From positions 2,665,574 to 2,729,573 of the forward strand of contig JABFGK010000001.1 of assembly GCA_013112555.1 (NCBI GenBank): a DNA stretch of 64,000 nucleotides. The letters are read 5' to 3'. Each line of letters opens with the position of its first letter. Within the stretch, counting starts at the first letter, position 1. This DNA comes from Planctomycetota bacterium. Lineage in GTDB: Bacteria > Planctomycetota > Phycisphaerae > Phycisphaerales > UBA5793. The translations under genes were made by a program, and so were the position numbers. Below are positions 8,821 to 18,271 of the stretch, piece after piece. Below the pieces are notes generated by a model. The model made no database searches, had not been told where the DNA came from, and saw only the letters and a program-made list of their open reading frames with translations.

Positions 8821-9552
8821 GTGGCAGGCAAAAAGACGATACTGATCGTTGAAGATGAACCGGAGATCGGGGAGTTGATCCGCTTTCACGCTGAGCGTGA
8901 GGGATACGAGGCAGACGTGATCGCCTCGGGGAAGACGGCTCTGGAGGCAATCCGCCGCCGCCCGCCGGACCTGATCATCCTTGATCTGATGCTCCCGGAT
9001 GTGGATGGGTTGGAAGTGTGTCGTCAGGTTCGGTGGGATGAGACGACGCGACACGTCCCGATCATCATTGCCTCAGCACGCGGTGAAGAGACGTACATCG
9101 TCACCGGGCTGGAACTCGGGGCCGACGATTACGTCACCAAGCCCTTCAGCCCGAAGGTGCTGATGGCCCGGGTGCGGAGTCTGCTGCGGCGTCTGGATGC
9201 ATCGCAACACAGCCGCGGCCAGGGGCAGGCGAATCTGGCCCGAGCAGCCGGCGACCGACTCGTGCTGGATCGGGATCAGCGCACGGTGGCTGTGGATGGC
9301 GCCGTGGTGGAGTTCACGCGCTGTGAGTTCGAGATTCTGGACTGCCTGATGTCGAAGCCGGGCTTTGTGCGGACGCGAGACCAGATTATCGCAGCCATCC
9401 ACGGAGACGAAATGGTCCAGACAAGTCGGACCGTCGATGTTCATCTGGCCTCGATCCGGCGTAAACTTGGGGCACTGTCGGACCTGGTGCAGACCGTGCG
9501 CGGCGTCGGATATCGTCTGGATGAGTCAATAGTTGATGACGGCGAGGAATGA
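8821..9552 (+). CDS. phoB: PhoB-like response regulator (REC plus winged helix)
   Basis: A 243-residue OmpR/PhoB-family transcription factor. The receiver domain begins KTILIVEDEPEIG; the phospho-acceptor is D55 in ILDLMLPDVDG and the conserved lysine is in DYVTKPFSP. The C-terminal winged-helix domain contains FTRCEFEILDCLMSKPG and ends TVRGVGYRLDE. The GTG at 8821 is chosen because the receiver fold starts directly after it; in-frame ATGs at 8761 and 8788 would add unmatched residues. The last four bases overlap the kinase gene (ATGA), and the pst operon follows, so PhoB is the likely role. Confidence 0.9.
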   Translation: MAGKKTILIVEDEPEIGELIRFHAEREGYEADVIASGKTALEAIRRRPPDLIILDLMLPDVDGLEVCRQVRWDETTRHVPIIIASARGEETYIVTGLELGADDYVTKPFSPKVLMARVRSLLRRLDASQHSRGQGQANLARAAGDRLVLDRDQRTVAVDGAVVEFTRCEFEILDCLMSKPGFVRTRDQIIAAIHGDEMVQTSRTVDVHLASIRRKLGALSDLVQTVRGVGYRLDESIVDDGEE

Positions 9553-11342
9553 GACTTCCACTACCCAAGACACTGCTGTGGCGGATCGGGGTGCTTCTCG
9601 TCGGTGCCCAGTTGTTGATCACGATCGTGCTGGGCTGGCTGGCGCTGTCGGGATTTCGCACGTTTCACTATGGGCAAGTGACCCAGGAACTGCAACGGAT
9701 CGAGCCGGTGCTCAGTGCGCGCTATGCCGCACTCAGTGATGTCTCGCATGACATGCTCGACGAGATGGTGAAGCGCGACGGCCGGGCGACCGGGGTGCGC
9801 ATCACGCTGATTCAACCGGACGGGCTCGTGATCGCCGACTCACAGGTGAATCCGAAGACCATGGCAAGTCATCGGTTCGGGCGGCAGGAGATCCAGCAGG
9901 CCTTGACCGTCGGCTCCGGCTCGTCACGACGCTTCAGCGTCACGCTGGGCGAGGACATGATCTACTACGCTCGCGCCACACCGTGGGGTGAATCGGGCGA
10001 GATGATTGTGCGGGCGGCATTGCCGGTCACGAGTGTGAATGAGGAACTGACATCCCTCACGCGGCTTGTGTTGTCGGCTGGGATTGCCTCGATGCTACTG
10101 ACGGTGGTGGTCGTCTATCTGGTCTCGAGGCGCTTCAGCGGCCAGGTGGCAGCGCTGGCCACGGGTGCGGCCCAGTTTGCCGAAGGCGACCTGTCGTATC
10201 ACATTGCGCCGCCGGCGGCCCGTGAGCTGTCATTGCTGGCACTCTCATTGAATCGAATGGGGCGGCAGCTCTCTGAGCGGATGTCCGAAGTCAGGTCCCA
10301 GCAGGAAGAACAGCGCACCATCCTCGAGTCAATGAGCAGCGGGGTCCTGGCACTGGACTCGACGCGCCGAATCCTCAACATCAACCGGACGGCCGAACTC
10401 ATCTTCGGGGTCTCATCGGCCGAAGCGCGAGGCCACCTGCTGCAGGAGGTGATCCGTCAGCCCAGGATGAGCGAACTGGTGAATCAACTGCTGGCCGGCG
10501 AAGTACGTTCCGGCAAAGAGATCCTCTTTGATACAAGCGATGGCCGCACCATTGAAGCCCGTGGTGAGACGTTTTCATCGAAGGATCCGAGTCGGTCAGC
10601 CGGCGTCTTGCTGGTTCTGGATGATGTCACCGAACAGCGTCGATTCGAAGCACTGCGCAGCGATTTCGCGTCCAACGTCTCGCACGAGTTGAGGACGCCG
10701 ATTACGAATATCAAGGGGTATGTTGAAACGCTGCAGGAGGTCGGGTGGGACGATGCTCAACAGGCATCACGCTTTCTCAGCATCATCCGGACCAACAGCG
10801 ATCGTCTCGCAGCGATTGTTGAGGATGTCATGTCGCTGACCAGACTCGAGCAGCCGGAACTGCGAGAATCCGTTGATCTCGAACAAATGTCTGCAGCAGC
10901 CCTGATGGCGTCGGCCTGTCAGCAGTTTTATTCGGCTGCCGACGACCGGGCTATCACCCTGCGTACCGACATCGCTCAGGACATTGAGTTTGCCGGCCAT
11001 CTGCAGTTGTTACAGCAGGCCCTGGGCAATCTCTTATCCAACGCAATCCGCTACAGCCCGGAGGGATCGTCCGTCACACTCGCCGCCACCCAACCCGATT
11101 CGGATCACATCACGTTTTCGGTGGCCGATCAGGGGCCCGGGATCTCAGCCCATCATCTGGCTCGGTTGTTCGAGCGGTTTTACCGGGTGGACAAGGCCCG
11201 CAGTCGCGAACTCGGGGGGACCGGATTGGGGCTGGCGATTGTGAAGCATATTGCCGGCGTCCACGGCGGGGAGGTCACCGTCGAGAGTACGGTTGGCACC
11301 GGCAGCGTGTTTCGACTGACCCTGCCGATTGCGGGAGCGTGA
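9549..11342 (+). CDS. phoR: PhoR-like sensor histidine kinase
   Basis: A 597-residue membrane kinase. An N-terminal helix (ILLVGAQLLITIVLGWLALSGF-like region, residues about 15-37), a periplasmic sensor segment and a second helix near 170-190 precede a HAMP domain, a PAS domain (ILESMSSGVLALDSTRRILNINR), HisKA with H379 in SNVSHELRTPITN, and a HATPase domain with NLLSNAIRYSP and GTGLGLAIVKHIAG. It starts within the stop of the regulator gene, implying translational coupling. The extracytoplasmic segment makes it a PhoR of the Gram-positive style. The role rests on the pst neighbours. Confidence 0.9.
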   Translation: MRLPLPKTLLWRIGVLLVGAQLLITIVLGWLALSGFRTFHYGQVTQELQRIEPVLSARYAALSDVSHDMLDEMVKRDGRATGVRITLIQPDGLVIADSQVNPKTMASHRFGRQEIQQALTVGSGSSRRFSVTLGEDMIYYARATPWGESGEMIVRAALPVTSVNEELTSLTRLVLSAGIASMLLTVVVVYLVSRRFSGQVAALATGAAQFAEGDLSYHIAPPAARELSLLALSLNRMGRQLSERMSEVRSQQEEQRTILESMSSGVLALDSTRRILNINRTAELIFGVSSAEARGHLLQEVIRQPRMSELVNQLLAGEVRSGKEILFDTSDGRTIEARGETFSSKDPSRSAGVLLVLDDVTEQRRFEALRSDFASNVSHELRTPITNIKGYVETLQEVGWDDAQQASRFLSIIRTNSDRLAAIVEDVMSLTRLEQPELRESVDLEQMSAAALMASACQQFYSAADDRAITLRTDIAQDIEFAGHLQLLQQALGNLLSNAIRYSPEGSSVTLAATQPDSDHITFSVADQGPGISAHHLARLFERFYRVDKARSRELGGTGLGLAIVKHIAGVHGGEVTVESTVGTGSVFRLTLPIAGA

Positions 11343-11392
11343 GTCATCTCCGATGCGTGTCGGACCGAGCTCGTACACCCGTGAGACGGATC

Positions 11393-11446
11393 CTCACACT
11401 TCTCTGTCACGCTCTTTACAGTTCCTTAACACTCCTCGTGCATGAT
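11393..11446 (+). promoter_or_regulatory. Pho box (four 11-bp direct repeats) and pstS promoter
   Basis: Four hexamers occur at exact 11-bp spacing: CTCACA (11393), CTGTCA (11404), TTTACA (11415) and TTAACA (11426). This is the hallmark of a site bound by tandem PhoB/PhoP dimers. Nine bases after the last repeat lies CATGAT (11441-11446), a plausible -10 element, so the repeats would take the place of a -35 box as in known Pho promoters. The site lies between the kinase stop and pstS. Confidence 0.72.
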
Positions 11447-11508
11447 ACAGGCAACCAGCGATGTGCTGGGAGGCCTGACTCATTGGACGCGGGAAAGGAA
11501 CCGTATCG

Positions 11509-12513
11509 ATGTCGATCAAACAACAGATGATGACTGCAGGTGCTGTGTGTGTGGCAGCAGTCTGTGCCTCGCACTCCTACGGGCAAGCCTATCTGTCCTC
11601 ATTGAGAGGCCAGATTCGCATTGACGGCTCATCAACGGTCTACCCGATCACTGAAGCGGTGGCTGAGGAGTTCGCCGAGGTGGCCCCCAACGTGCGGATC
11701 ACCGTTGGCATCTCGGGGACCGGGGGCGGGTTCAAGCGATTCACGGTCGGTGAGACGGACATCTCGGATGCGTCCCGCCCGATCAAGTTGAAGGAGTACC
11801 AGGCAACTCAGAAGAACGGCGTGGACTTCATTGAGATTCCGGTTGCCTATGACGGCCTGTCGATCGTCGTGAACAAAGCGAATACATGGGCCGATCAACT
11901 CACGGTGGATGATCTGAAGAAGATCTTCCTGTCAGGCAGCACGGTCAGCACCTGGAAGGACATTCGGGCCGAGTGGCCTGACGTGCCGGTGAAGATCTAC
12001 GCACCCGGCACCGACAGCGGGACCTTCGATTACTTCAAGGAAGTCGTGGCCGGCAAGACGGGCGCGATCCGCAGCGACATGTCCGTGTCCGAGGATGACA
12101 ACGTGCTCGTCCGTGGCGTAAGCGGTGAGACGGGCGGTATCGGCTTCTTCGGTTGTGCCTACTTCTTCGAGAACAAGGACAAACTGCGGGCCGTCCCGAT
12201 CGTGAATCCGACAACGGATGAGCCGGTTAGTCCGACTGCCAAGACCATTGAGTCCGGTGCCTACGCCCCGTTCAGCCGGCCGTTGTTCATCTATGTGAAT
12301 CGTGAGTCAGCCGATCGGCCTGCGGTCAAGGCGTTCGTGAAGTACTACCTCGAAGAGGGCCCGGAACTTGCCGAGGAAGTCGGGTATGTGAAACTGCCCA
12401 AGAGTGTCTACACGTTGGCAGCCAGGAAGTTTGCGAATCAGCATACCGGTACCCACTACCTCGACAAGGATGGCAACAAAGTCCACGGTTCAATCGTGGA
12501 AGTGTACAAGTAA
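11509..12513 (+). CDS. pstS: Phosphate ABC transporter substrate-binding protein PstS
   Basis: A 334-residue periplasmic phosphate-binding protein. A signal peptide ([18 protein letters not shown]) precedes [18 protein letters not shown], which holds the phosphate-binding serine/threonine residues. Further marks are [23 protein letters not shown] and [12 protein letters not shown]. It is the PstS type close to the PBP-like domain of Planctomycetota and cyanobacteria. First gene of pstSCAB-phoU, preceded by a Pho box, so probably induced by phosphate starvation. Confidence 0.95.
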   Translation: MSIKQQMMTAGAVCVAAVCASHSYGQAYLSSLRGQIRIDGSSTVYPITEAVAEEFAEVAPNVRITVGISGTGGGFKRFTVGETDISDASRPIKLKEYQATQKNGVDFIEIPVAYDGLSIVVNKANTWADQLTVDDLKKIFLSGSTVSTWKDIRAEWPDVPVKIYAPGTDSGTFDYFKEVVAGKTGAIRSDMSVSEDDNVLVRGVSGETGGIGFFGCAYFFENKDKLRAVPIVNPTTDEPVSPTAKTIESGAYAPFSRPLFIYVNRESADRPAVKAFVKYYLEEGPELAEEVGYVKLPKSVYTLAARKFANQHTGTHYLDKDGNKVHGSIVEVYK

Positions 12514-12618
12514 TCAGGATGCTCGCGCATGTCGGTGCGCTCGAACGAGGCATGTGCGTCGGCCGGCTCCGAGCCTGTTCCTGCACAGTCAGACCGTGAT
12601 ACATGAGGGGTTAACTGA

Positions 12619-13545
12619 GTGACGACGATCGGATCAGCCATCCCGGGAACGGGTCGCCGGCATCGACCGGTGGAACGGATGATCGAACTGCTGCTGGTCG
12701 TGTGTGCCCTTGTGTCGGCTGTCACGACCGGGCTGATCATTGCCGTCCTGTCGGTCGAGACCGTCCACTTCTTTGCCGCCGATGAAGTCTCGGTTGTGGA
12801 CTTTCTGACGGGTCTCGAATGGAACCCCCTTCTCGGTGCCGAGAAGCATTTCGGCATCTGGCCGCTGGTCTGCGGGACACTGCTGGTCACCGTGGTGGCC
12901 ATGGCTATTGCTATTCCGTTCGGCCTGCTCACCGCACTGTACCTCAGTGAATATGCAGCCCCCAACGTGCGGGCGATCCTGAAGCCGGTTCTGGAAGTGC
13001 TTGCCGGCGTGCCGACGGTCGTCTACGGGTTCTTTGCACTCACCGTCATCACCCCCATCCTTCAGAAACTCTACTCCGGGTTCGAAGTGTACAACGTGAC
13101 AAGCGCCGGGCTGGCCGTCGGCATCATGTGCCTGCCGATCGTGTGTTCGATTTCCGAGGACTCATTTCGAGCCGTCCCGAGCCGGTTGCGTGAGGGTGCC
13201 TATGGGATCGGGGCGACGCGCTTTGACGTCTCGGTCAAGATTGTGATGCCGGCGGCGCTGTCCGGCATTGTGGCGGCGTCACTCCTGGCCATTGCACGAG
13301 CCGTCGGCGAGACCATGATCGTGGCATTGGCGGCAGGCAATCTGGCACGCCTCACACTGAATCCGACGGGTCAGGCACAGACGATGACGGCCTACGTCGT
13401 GCAGATCTTTCTTGGTGACGCCAGCAACTTCGGGCCGGAGTACTACTCGAGCTACGCGGTGGCGGCCTCACTGTTTGTCATGACGCTGATATTGACGCTG
13501 ATCGGGCATCGAGTCCGCGTGCGCTTCCGGGAGGAATACGAATGA
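12619..13545 (+). CDS. pstC: Phosphate ABC transporter permease PstC
   Basis: A 308-residue inner-membrane permease with about six helices, including IELLLVVCALVSAVTTGLII and WPLVCGTLLVTVVAMAIAI. The EAA-type cytoplasmic loop reads EGAYGIGATRFDVSVKIVMPAALSGI and couples the permease to PstB. AGVPTVVYGFFAL is typical PstC sequence. The start is GTG, 105 bp after pstS. The stop overlaps the pstA start by four bases (ATGA). Confidence 0.95.
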   Translation: MTTIGSAIPGTGRRHRPVERMIELLLVVCALVSAVTTGLIIAVLSVETVHFFAADEVSVVDFLTGLEWNPLLGAEKHFGIWPLVCGTLLVTVVAMAIAIPFGLLTALYLSEYAAPNVRAILKPVLEVLAGVPTVVYGFFALTVITPILQKLYSGFEVYNVTSAGLAVGIMCLPIVCSISEDSFRAVPSRLREGAYGIGATRFDVSVKIVMPAALSGIVAASLLAIARAVGETMIVALAAGNLARLTLNPTGQAQTMTAYVVQIFLGDASNFGPEYYSSYAVAASLFVMTLILTLIGHRVRVRFREEYE

Positions 13546-15005
13546 ACATGCCTCCCGAATCAGGCAATAGTCGCGCCGCCGCGGACCGGAGTCCGGCTGT
13601 ACGGAGGGCAAAGAATCGGCTGTTCCATTGGCTGTCGGTGGCCGTTGCCTGCTGCTCAGTCGGCGTGCTCCTGACCTTGCTGACCGTCATCGGGCTCCGG
13701 GGGTTCCGGCATCTGGACCTCGGCTTTCTGACGTCTGCCCCATCGCGCCACGCTGCAGAGGCCGGCATGGGCCCGGCCATCTGGGGCTCAGTGTGGATCT
13801 GCCTGACCTGTACGCTCTGCGCGCTGCCCATTGGCGTGGGGACGGCTATTTTCCTGGAGGAATATCGCCCGGTCAGTGTCGTTGGGCGGAAGATCTTCGG
13901 ATTGATACAACTCAACATTACAAACCTGGCCGGCGTTCCTTCGATCGTCTATGGCATCCTGGGGCTCACCGTTTTTGTGCAGTGGTTCGGCGTGGCCGGC
14001 CATGCGAACGAGCCGCTCTTCACGATCGGCCAGAAGTGGTATGACAGTTTCATCGATGAAACCGGGCAGGCGTTGTTGGTACGCGTATCGGGTCGTGATG
14101 CTCCTGAAGTCAGCGTCAGCGAGAGCCTGGAGTACCGAAGTGAGTCCGGCCGGCCTGCAACCGTCCAGGTGACACCGGAAGCCGAAATCGCGCCGGTGCG
14201 AACTGCCATCGATACGTTTGCAGAGACTCTAACAGACGCGCTGTCCGACGTCATCGAGCCGGGTTCCAACCTGTCAGCAGAGGCGACGGCCGGCCTTGTG
14301 ATTGATGCGCTGCGCACCGTTGCACTGCCAACGGATGATCGTCCGCATGCAGCCATGGTGGACCGGTGGGCATCGCTGGCAATGCAGGCGTCCGGGCAGA
14401 CGGGGCGCGACTACCGCCGAGCCATGAGAGCAGTGAAGACGGCTGTGTATACGGAGATGAGCAAAGCAGCGTTGCCGAACGTACTCAGTGCCAAGGCAGC
14501 AGCCACCCGGACCGATCGGAAAGCCTTTTATTATGTTCAGATTCCATTCGGGCGCGGCGTCCTGGCCGGCGGCCTGACGTTGATGCTCGTCGTGCTGCCG
14601 GTGCTGATCGTGTCGGCGCAGGAGGCACTGCGGGGCGTCCCATCCTCACTGCGTCAGGGGTCTCTCGCACTCGGCGCAACACGTTGGCAGACGATCTATC
14701 GCATGACGCTGCCGGCTGCCATTCCGGGAATCATGACCGGTGCCATCTTGTCGATCAGTCGTGCCATTGGTGAGGCAGCCCCGATACTCATCATTGCCGG
14801 AATCGTGTTCATTCGCTTCACGCCGCATCACCTGATGGACGAGTTCACTGCCATGCCGCTGCAGATCTTCGACTGGGCCGGCCGACCGCAGGAGGACTTC
14901 CACGATGTCGCTGCGGCAGGCATTCTCGTTCTCCTGGGCGTTCTGCTTACCTTCAACGCGACCGCCGTCCTGCTCCGTCACAAATACCAAAGGGGGAACC
15001 AGTGA
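13542..15005 (+). CDS. pstA: Phosphate ABC transporter permease PstA with a large inserted domain
   Basis: Partner permease of PstC. Typical PstA sequence occurs at residues 30-150 (helices, [25 protein letters not shown]) and at 335-487 ([21 protein letters not shown], the EAA loop [31 protein letters not shown]). Between them, residues about 155-333 (nucleotides roughly 14004-14540) are hydrophilic and absent from ordinary PstA proteins of about 290 residues. The insert falls after the third helix, probably on the periplasmic side. Overlaps pstC and pstB by four bases each. Confidence 0.94.
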   Translation: MNMPPESGNSRAAADRSPAVRRAKNRLFHWLSVAVACCSVGVLLTLLTVIGLRGFRHLDLGFLTSAPSRHAAEAGMGPAIWGSVWICLTCTLCALPIGVGTAIFLEEYRPVSVVGRKIFGLIQLNITNLAGVPSIVYGILGLTVFVQWFGVAGHANEPLFTIGQKWYDSFIDETGQALLVRVSGRDAPEVSVSESLEYRSESGRPATVQVTPEAEIAPVRTAIDTFAETLTDALSDVIEPGSNLSAEATAGLVIDALRTVALPTDDRPHAAMVDRWASLAMQASGQTGRDYRRAMRAVKTAVYTEMSKAALPNVLSAKAAATRTDRKAFYYVQIPFGRGVLAGGLTLMLVVLPVLIVSAQEALRGVPSSLRQGSLALGATRWQTIYRMTLPAAIPGIMTGAILSISRAIGEAAPILIIAGIVFIRFTPHHLMDEFTAMPLQIFDWAGRPQEDFHDVAAAGILVLLGVLLTFNATAVLLRHKYQRGNQ

Positions 15006-15943
15006 CTCGGATCATGAACGAAACACCGTCACCCCCTGAGGCCGCTCCCGCCGAGGGTTGGAGGGATCCTGTGCAGAACAACAAGCACACGCATCGCGTG
15101 GCTGCCGCGCCGAGCCTGCAGCAACCCGATCACCGAAGTTCGGAAGTCCGGCCCGCCTCCGGTGAATCATCTGATGAGTCGTCCGAGTTTCACTGCACAC
15201 TGACTGCTGAGAACCTGAACGCGTGGTACGGCGACTTCCATGCATTGCATGACATCACGATCGAGATCCCGAATCGACGTGTGACGGCCCTCATCGGCCC
15301 GAGCGGGTGCGGCAAGAGTACGTTTCTCCGCTGGATCAACCGCATGAACGACCTCGTCCCGAAGGCACGGGCTGCCGGCCGACTCGAACTGCGCGGGACG
15401 GACCTGCTGGATCGCCTGTTGGATGTCGTGGACCTGCGGCGACGGGTCGGCATGGTCTTTCAGAAACCGAATCCGTTTCCGAAGTCCGTGTTTGACAATG
15501 TGGCCTTCGGCCCGCGTCTTCACAGCCGATACAGTCGCAATCAACTTGATGAAATCGTCGAGCGGAGTCTACGGCAGGCCGCATTGTGGGATGAAGTGAA
15601 GGACCGACTCGGGAAGTCAGCACTGCAACTATCCGGCGGGCAACAGCAGCGGCTGTGCATTGCCCGGGCGATTGCCGTCGGGCCGGACGTGCTGCTGATG
15701 GACGAGCCGTGCTCTGCACTTGACCCGAAGTCGACCCGCCGCATCGAGGAACTGATTGCCGAACTGCGCAAGCAATACACGATCCTGATCGTGACACACA
15801 ACATGCAGCAGGCAGCCCGTGTGTCGGACTTAACCGGCTTCTTCTGTGAAGGTCGATTGGTTGAGGTCGGACTGACAGGGCATATCTTCACAAACCCGAC
15901 GCGGAAAGAGACGGAAGACTACATTTCCGGGCGATTCGGATAA
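15002..15943 (+). CDS. pstB: Phosphate ABC transporter ATP-binding protein PstB
   Basis: A 313-residue ATPase that drives phosphate import. Walker [10 protein letters not shown], PstB-specific [12 protein letters not shown]-loop VFQKPNPFP, signature LSGGQQQR, Walker [14 protein letters not shown] and H-loop IVTHNMQQA are all present. The first about 65 residues are a proline- and charge-rich extension not needed for the fold. The GTG at 15002 overlaps the pstA stop and follows AAAGGGGGAACC; an ATG at 15014 is an alternative but lies farther from that site. Confidence 0.95.
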   Translation: MTRIMNETPSPPEAAPAEGWRDPVQNNKHTHRVAAAPSLQQPDHRSSEVRPASGESSDESSEFHCTLTAENLNAWYGDFHALHDITIEIPNRRVTALIGPSGCGKSTFLRWINRMNDLVPKARAAGRLELRGTDLLDRLLDVVDLRRRVGMVFQKPNPFPKSVFDNVAFGPRLHSRYSRNQLDEIVERSLRQAALWDEVKDRLGKSALQLSGGQQQRLCIARAIAVGPDVLLMDEPCSALDPKSTRRIEELIAELRKQYTILIVTHNMQQAARVSDLTGFFCEGRLVEVGLTGHIFTNPTRKETEDYISGRFG

Positions 15944-15989
15944 TGTATGCAGGTGCATTTTCAATGGGCACAGGATAGGGTGTATTACT

Positions 15990-16646
15990 ATGGCAATTGA
16001 TCTCCAGGAAGCGTTACAGACCCTTCGATGCACGACCCTTGATATGTGCGGGCTCGTTGAGCAGCGCGTTGATAAGGTCGTTCGCGCGCTGGCACAGGAG
16101 GATGAACATCTGGCCCGTGAAGTGCGCGAAGGGGACCACGACGTTGACACGATGGATGTCGACATTGAGAAACAGTGTCTGGAGATCCTGGCACTGTCGC
16201 ATCCGGTGGCCGGCGATCTGCGTTTCGTGCTGGCAGTCCTGCGTATTAACAATGGGCTGGAGCGAATCGGGGACGAGGCAAAGAGCCTTGCCAAGCGGGT
16301 GTTGCACCTGCAATCGGTCGGGGCGCCCCCGGCACCGGAGGTGATCCTGTCGATGGCCCGCTCAACACGAGCCATGCTGTGCGAGGCCGTGGAATCGTTT
16401 GCCAAGGAGGATGCAGCCCAGGCCCGCCAGGTGCGAACCGATGACCAGCGTGTGGATGACTTGCAGAAGGAAGCGTTTTCGTGGGCGACCTCGCAGATCC
16501 CGCGACACGTGGAACAGACCGGCAGCGCGATTGACTATCTTTCAATTGCCCGCCGTCTTGAGCGCATTGCCGACCTCAGCACGAACCTGGCAGAGGAAGT
16601 GATCTTCCTGGTCGAGGGGGAGGTTGTGCGGCACAACCAGGATTAG
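15990..16646 (+). CDS. phoU: Phosphate signalling protein PhoU
   Basis: A 218-residue all-helical protein with two PhoU repeats; each has the E/D..(x)3-D motif region, for example REGDHDVDTMDVDIEKQCLEIL-like in repeat one and VRTDDQRVDDLQKEAF in repeat two. PhoU restrains the Pst transporter and the PhoR kinase when phosphate is plentiful. It ends the pst operon, 46 bp after pstB. Confidence 0.94.
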   Translation: MAIDLQEALQTLRCTTLDMCGLVEQRVDKVVRALAQEDEHLAREVREGDHDVDTMDVDIEKQCLEILALSHPVAGDLRFVLAVLRINNGLERIGDEAKSLAKRVLHLQSVGAPPAPEVILSMARSTRAMLCEAVESFAKEDAAQARQVRTDDQRVDDLQKEAFSWATSQIPRHVEQTGSAIDYLSIARRLERIADLSTNLAEEVIFLVEGEVVRHNQD

Positions 16647-16773
16647 ATCGGTCACACACACCCCTGAGCGGCTCACAACCAGAGGTGGAAGGCCACTGAG
16701 TGATCGCATTGTGCCTCGACGGGGTCGATGCTATGATTCGGCCATCGAATCTGTGAGAAAGGAGTCCATTCAT

Positions 16774-16947
16774 ATGGCCGATGAAGCAACGAACAAACTT
16801 CTGCTGGTAATCATTGCGATCCTGATCCCGCCGGTTGCCGTTCTCTTGAAAGAGGGCGTCGGTGCCCCGCTGATCATCAACATCATTCTGACGCTGCTGT
16901 TCTGGGTCCCGGGCCTGATCCACGCGCTGTATGTGGTACTGAAGTAG
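16774..16947 (+). CDS. YqaE/Pmp3 family small membrane protein
   Basis: A 57-residue hydrophobic protein with two membrane helices (LLLVIIAILIPPVAVLL and IINIILTLLFWVPGLIHALY). The patterns IPPVAVLLKEG and N(I)xLTLLFWVPGxIHA are diagnostic of the Pmp3/UPF0057 family, linked to membrane potential and stress. The ATG at 16774 follows AAAGGAGTCCATTCAT, a clear ribosome binding site. Lies 127 bp after phoU; may be separately transcribed. Confidence 0.9.
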   Translation: MADEATNKLLLVIIAILIPPVAVLLKEGVGAPLIINIILTLLFWVPGLIHALYVVLK

Positions 16948-17245
16948 AGACGATTCCGGGGAGGGGAGGCGCCTCGGGCCGGCTGTCAGCCAAGGCATGA
17001 TGGAATTGAGAGAAGAGTTCTTATCTTTGCCCCATCGGGGCACGGGGTAGTAGCGGCCAGTGGTAAGTGAGACGATGCGCTTTGCATCGGTAAATGTAGC
17101 CCCTGGAGAGCGGACGCTCAGTTTCACCAAGCCACCTCCACCGCCCTCGACAAAGGGGGGCGCGCTGGCGTGTGAGTCTCAACTGAGAGATGCCTTCGCC
17201 CCCTGTGGGCCATGATGCGCCGAGACTTCGACACCGCCACCATCA
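16948..17245. other. Chromosomal spacer before the integrative element
   Basis: About 300 bp without a gene. It holds two short hairpins (TGCCCC-ATC-GGGGCA at 17028-17042 and GATGC/GCATC near 17074-17088). This is the sequence that lay just downstream of the tRNA-Arg gene before the element inserted. Confidence 0.45.
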
Positions 17246-17313
17246 CCCCCACCCCCGAAAAATGCACAACGCCCCGGGCAGAACTCGAATCTGCGACCTG
17301 CGGATTAGAAGTC
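17246..17313. repeat. Left attachment repeat with displaced tRNA-Arg 3' half
   Basis: Identical to 26011-26078 except at one base (T at 17263, A at 26028). Bases 17270-17313 equal the tRNA from its anticodon stem to its 3' end on the minus strand; beyond 17313 the match to the tRNA stops abruptly. This is the original chromosomal tRNA end left behind by insertion, and it is not a functional tRNA. Confidence 0.92.
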
Positions 17314-17374
17314 AAAGGGGCGAGATTCGTAACCGGCCATATAGCATGCACTTATGAACGGCACTGGCAGGCGG

Positions 17375-17393
17375 GGTAGCGCATAGGTAGCGC
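17375..17393 (+). repeat. Candidate integrase arm-type sites, left end
   Basis: GGTAGCGC occurs at 17375-17382 and 17386-17393, 11 bp apart, about 60 bp inside the left repeat. The same octamer occurs three times near the right repeat. Short direct repeats on both attachment arms are typical of sites bound by the N-terminal domain of tyrosine integrases. Confidence 0.6.
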
Positions 17394-17717
17394 GCACCTG
17401 CGCCGGGACTCCCGAAACCGGCTATTCAGCACTCCAGACGCGGGCCGCATTCCCCCCCCACTGGCAAGCACCTGGACGGCCACTCACACCGGATGCACTG
17501 GAAGTGATCCGGCCGGTGATCGCCACGAGCAGCACACATCGACGGCAGGCCACCGACGGCCAGCACTCACCGACGCGCTGGGGGTAGGGGGTGCTGATTC
17601 CTGAGCGTCTGCCGACGGGGACCGCTTGCCTACCTGCGCGCGTTTTTGTGAGAAATGAAATCTACATCGGGCGTCAACTCGTGGCAGGTGCTGTGAGTAC
17701 TTGGCACCGAATAACCC

Positions 17718-17746
17718 TTGCAGGCAGGATACCGATACGATATGAT
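17718..17746 (+). promoter_or_regulatory. Sigma-70-type promoter of the element's first genes
   Basis: TTGCAG (17718-17723) and TATGAT (17741-17746) are separated by 17 bases and lie about 33 bp before the start codon at 17779. Both hexamers are close to the sigma-70 consensus. Confidence 0.6.
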
Positions 17747-17778
17747 GCACACGTGCTATCCACTCACAAGGGGTGATC

Positions 17779-18213
17779 ATGCTCCGATTCAGGTGCAGAC
17801 AATGCGGGGAGCAACTCGATGCGCCGGAGGAAATGGCCGGTGACATCATGGAGTGCCCGAAGTGCGGAGCGGCCAGACGGGCACCTGTACCTGAACAGGA
17901 GCCAGAGCCGAAGCGGAAGCCGGTATCGAAGCCAGCATATAAGCCTATCAGCCAACCTCACAACCTAACTGGCAAAGGGGCGCCGATCTGCCAAGTATGC
18001 CAGGGGGAGATGAAAAAGACCAACTACAGGCCGGGGGGCAATTCAAATTTGGTATTTGCAATAGCCCTAGTGCTATTGGGGGTGTTGCTAACGATGACTC
18101 TGGTTGGTGCAGTACTCGGAATACCACTGATTGTCATGGCAGTCTTTCTGGACAAGGTGCTGAAAGTGTGGAAGTGCACTCAATGTGGGGCTGTGATCGA
18201 ACGTGCGGACTGA
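17779..18213 (+). CDS. Zinc-ribbon membrane protein (element cargo)
   Basis: A 144-residue protein. An N-terminal zinc ribbon (CRQCGEQLDAPEEMAGDIMECPKCG) is followed by a charged linker, a CQVC pair, two adjacent membrane segments ([33 protein letters not shown] region) and a C-terminal CTQCG pair. The ATG at 17779 follows AAGGGGTGATC; a GTG six bases earlier is the alternative. Its N-terminal ribbon resembles that of the protein at 20055. Function unknown; perhaps membrane-linked nucleic-acid or protein binding. Confidence 0.7.
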   Translation: MLRFRCRQCGEQLDAPEEMAGDIMECPKCGAARRAPVPEQEPEPKRKPVSKPAYKPISQPHNLTGKGAPICQVCQGEMKKTNYRPGGNSNLVFAIALVLLGVLLTMTLVGAVLGIPLIVMAVFLDKVLKVWKCTQCGAVIERAD

Positions 18214-18271
18214 CATTCAACATTCCGCACCAGATGGAATAACCAATGGCCGGTTAGCAAGGGTGAGAGAC

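Larger units (their letters stand above)
17314..17778 (+). other. Left-end noncoding region of the element
   Basis: 465 bp between the left repeat and the first gene. It holds two GGTAGCGC repeats (17375-17393) and a sigma-70-like promoter near 17718-17746. No supported coding frame was found. Confidence 0.5.

Noticed and set aside
17270..17313. A second tRNA-Arg gene at the left end of the element
   Set aside because: Only the 3' half matches; the D-arm and 5' acceptor are missing, so it is the displaced fragment from integration.
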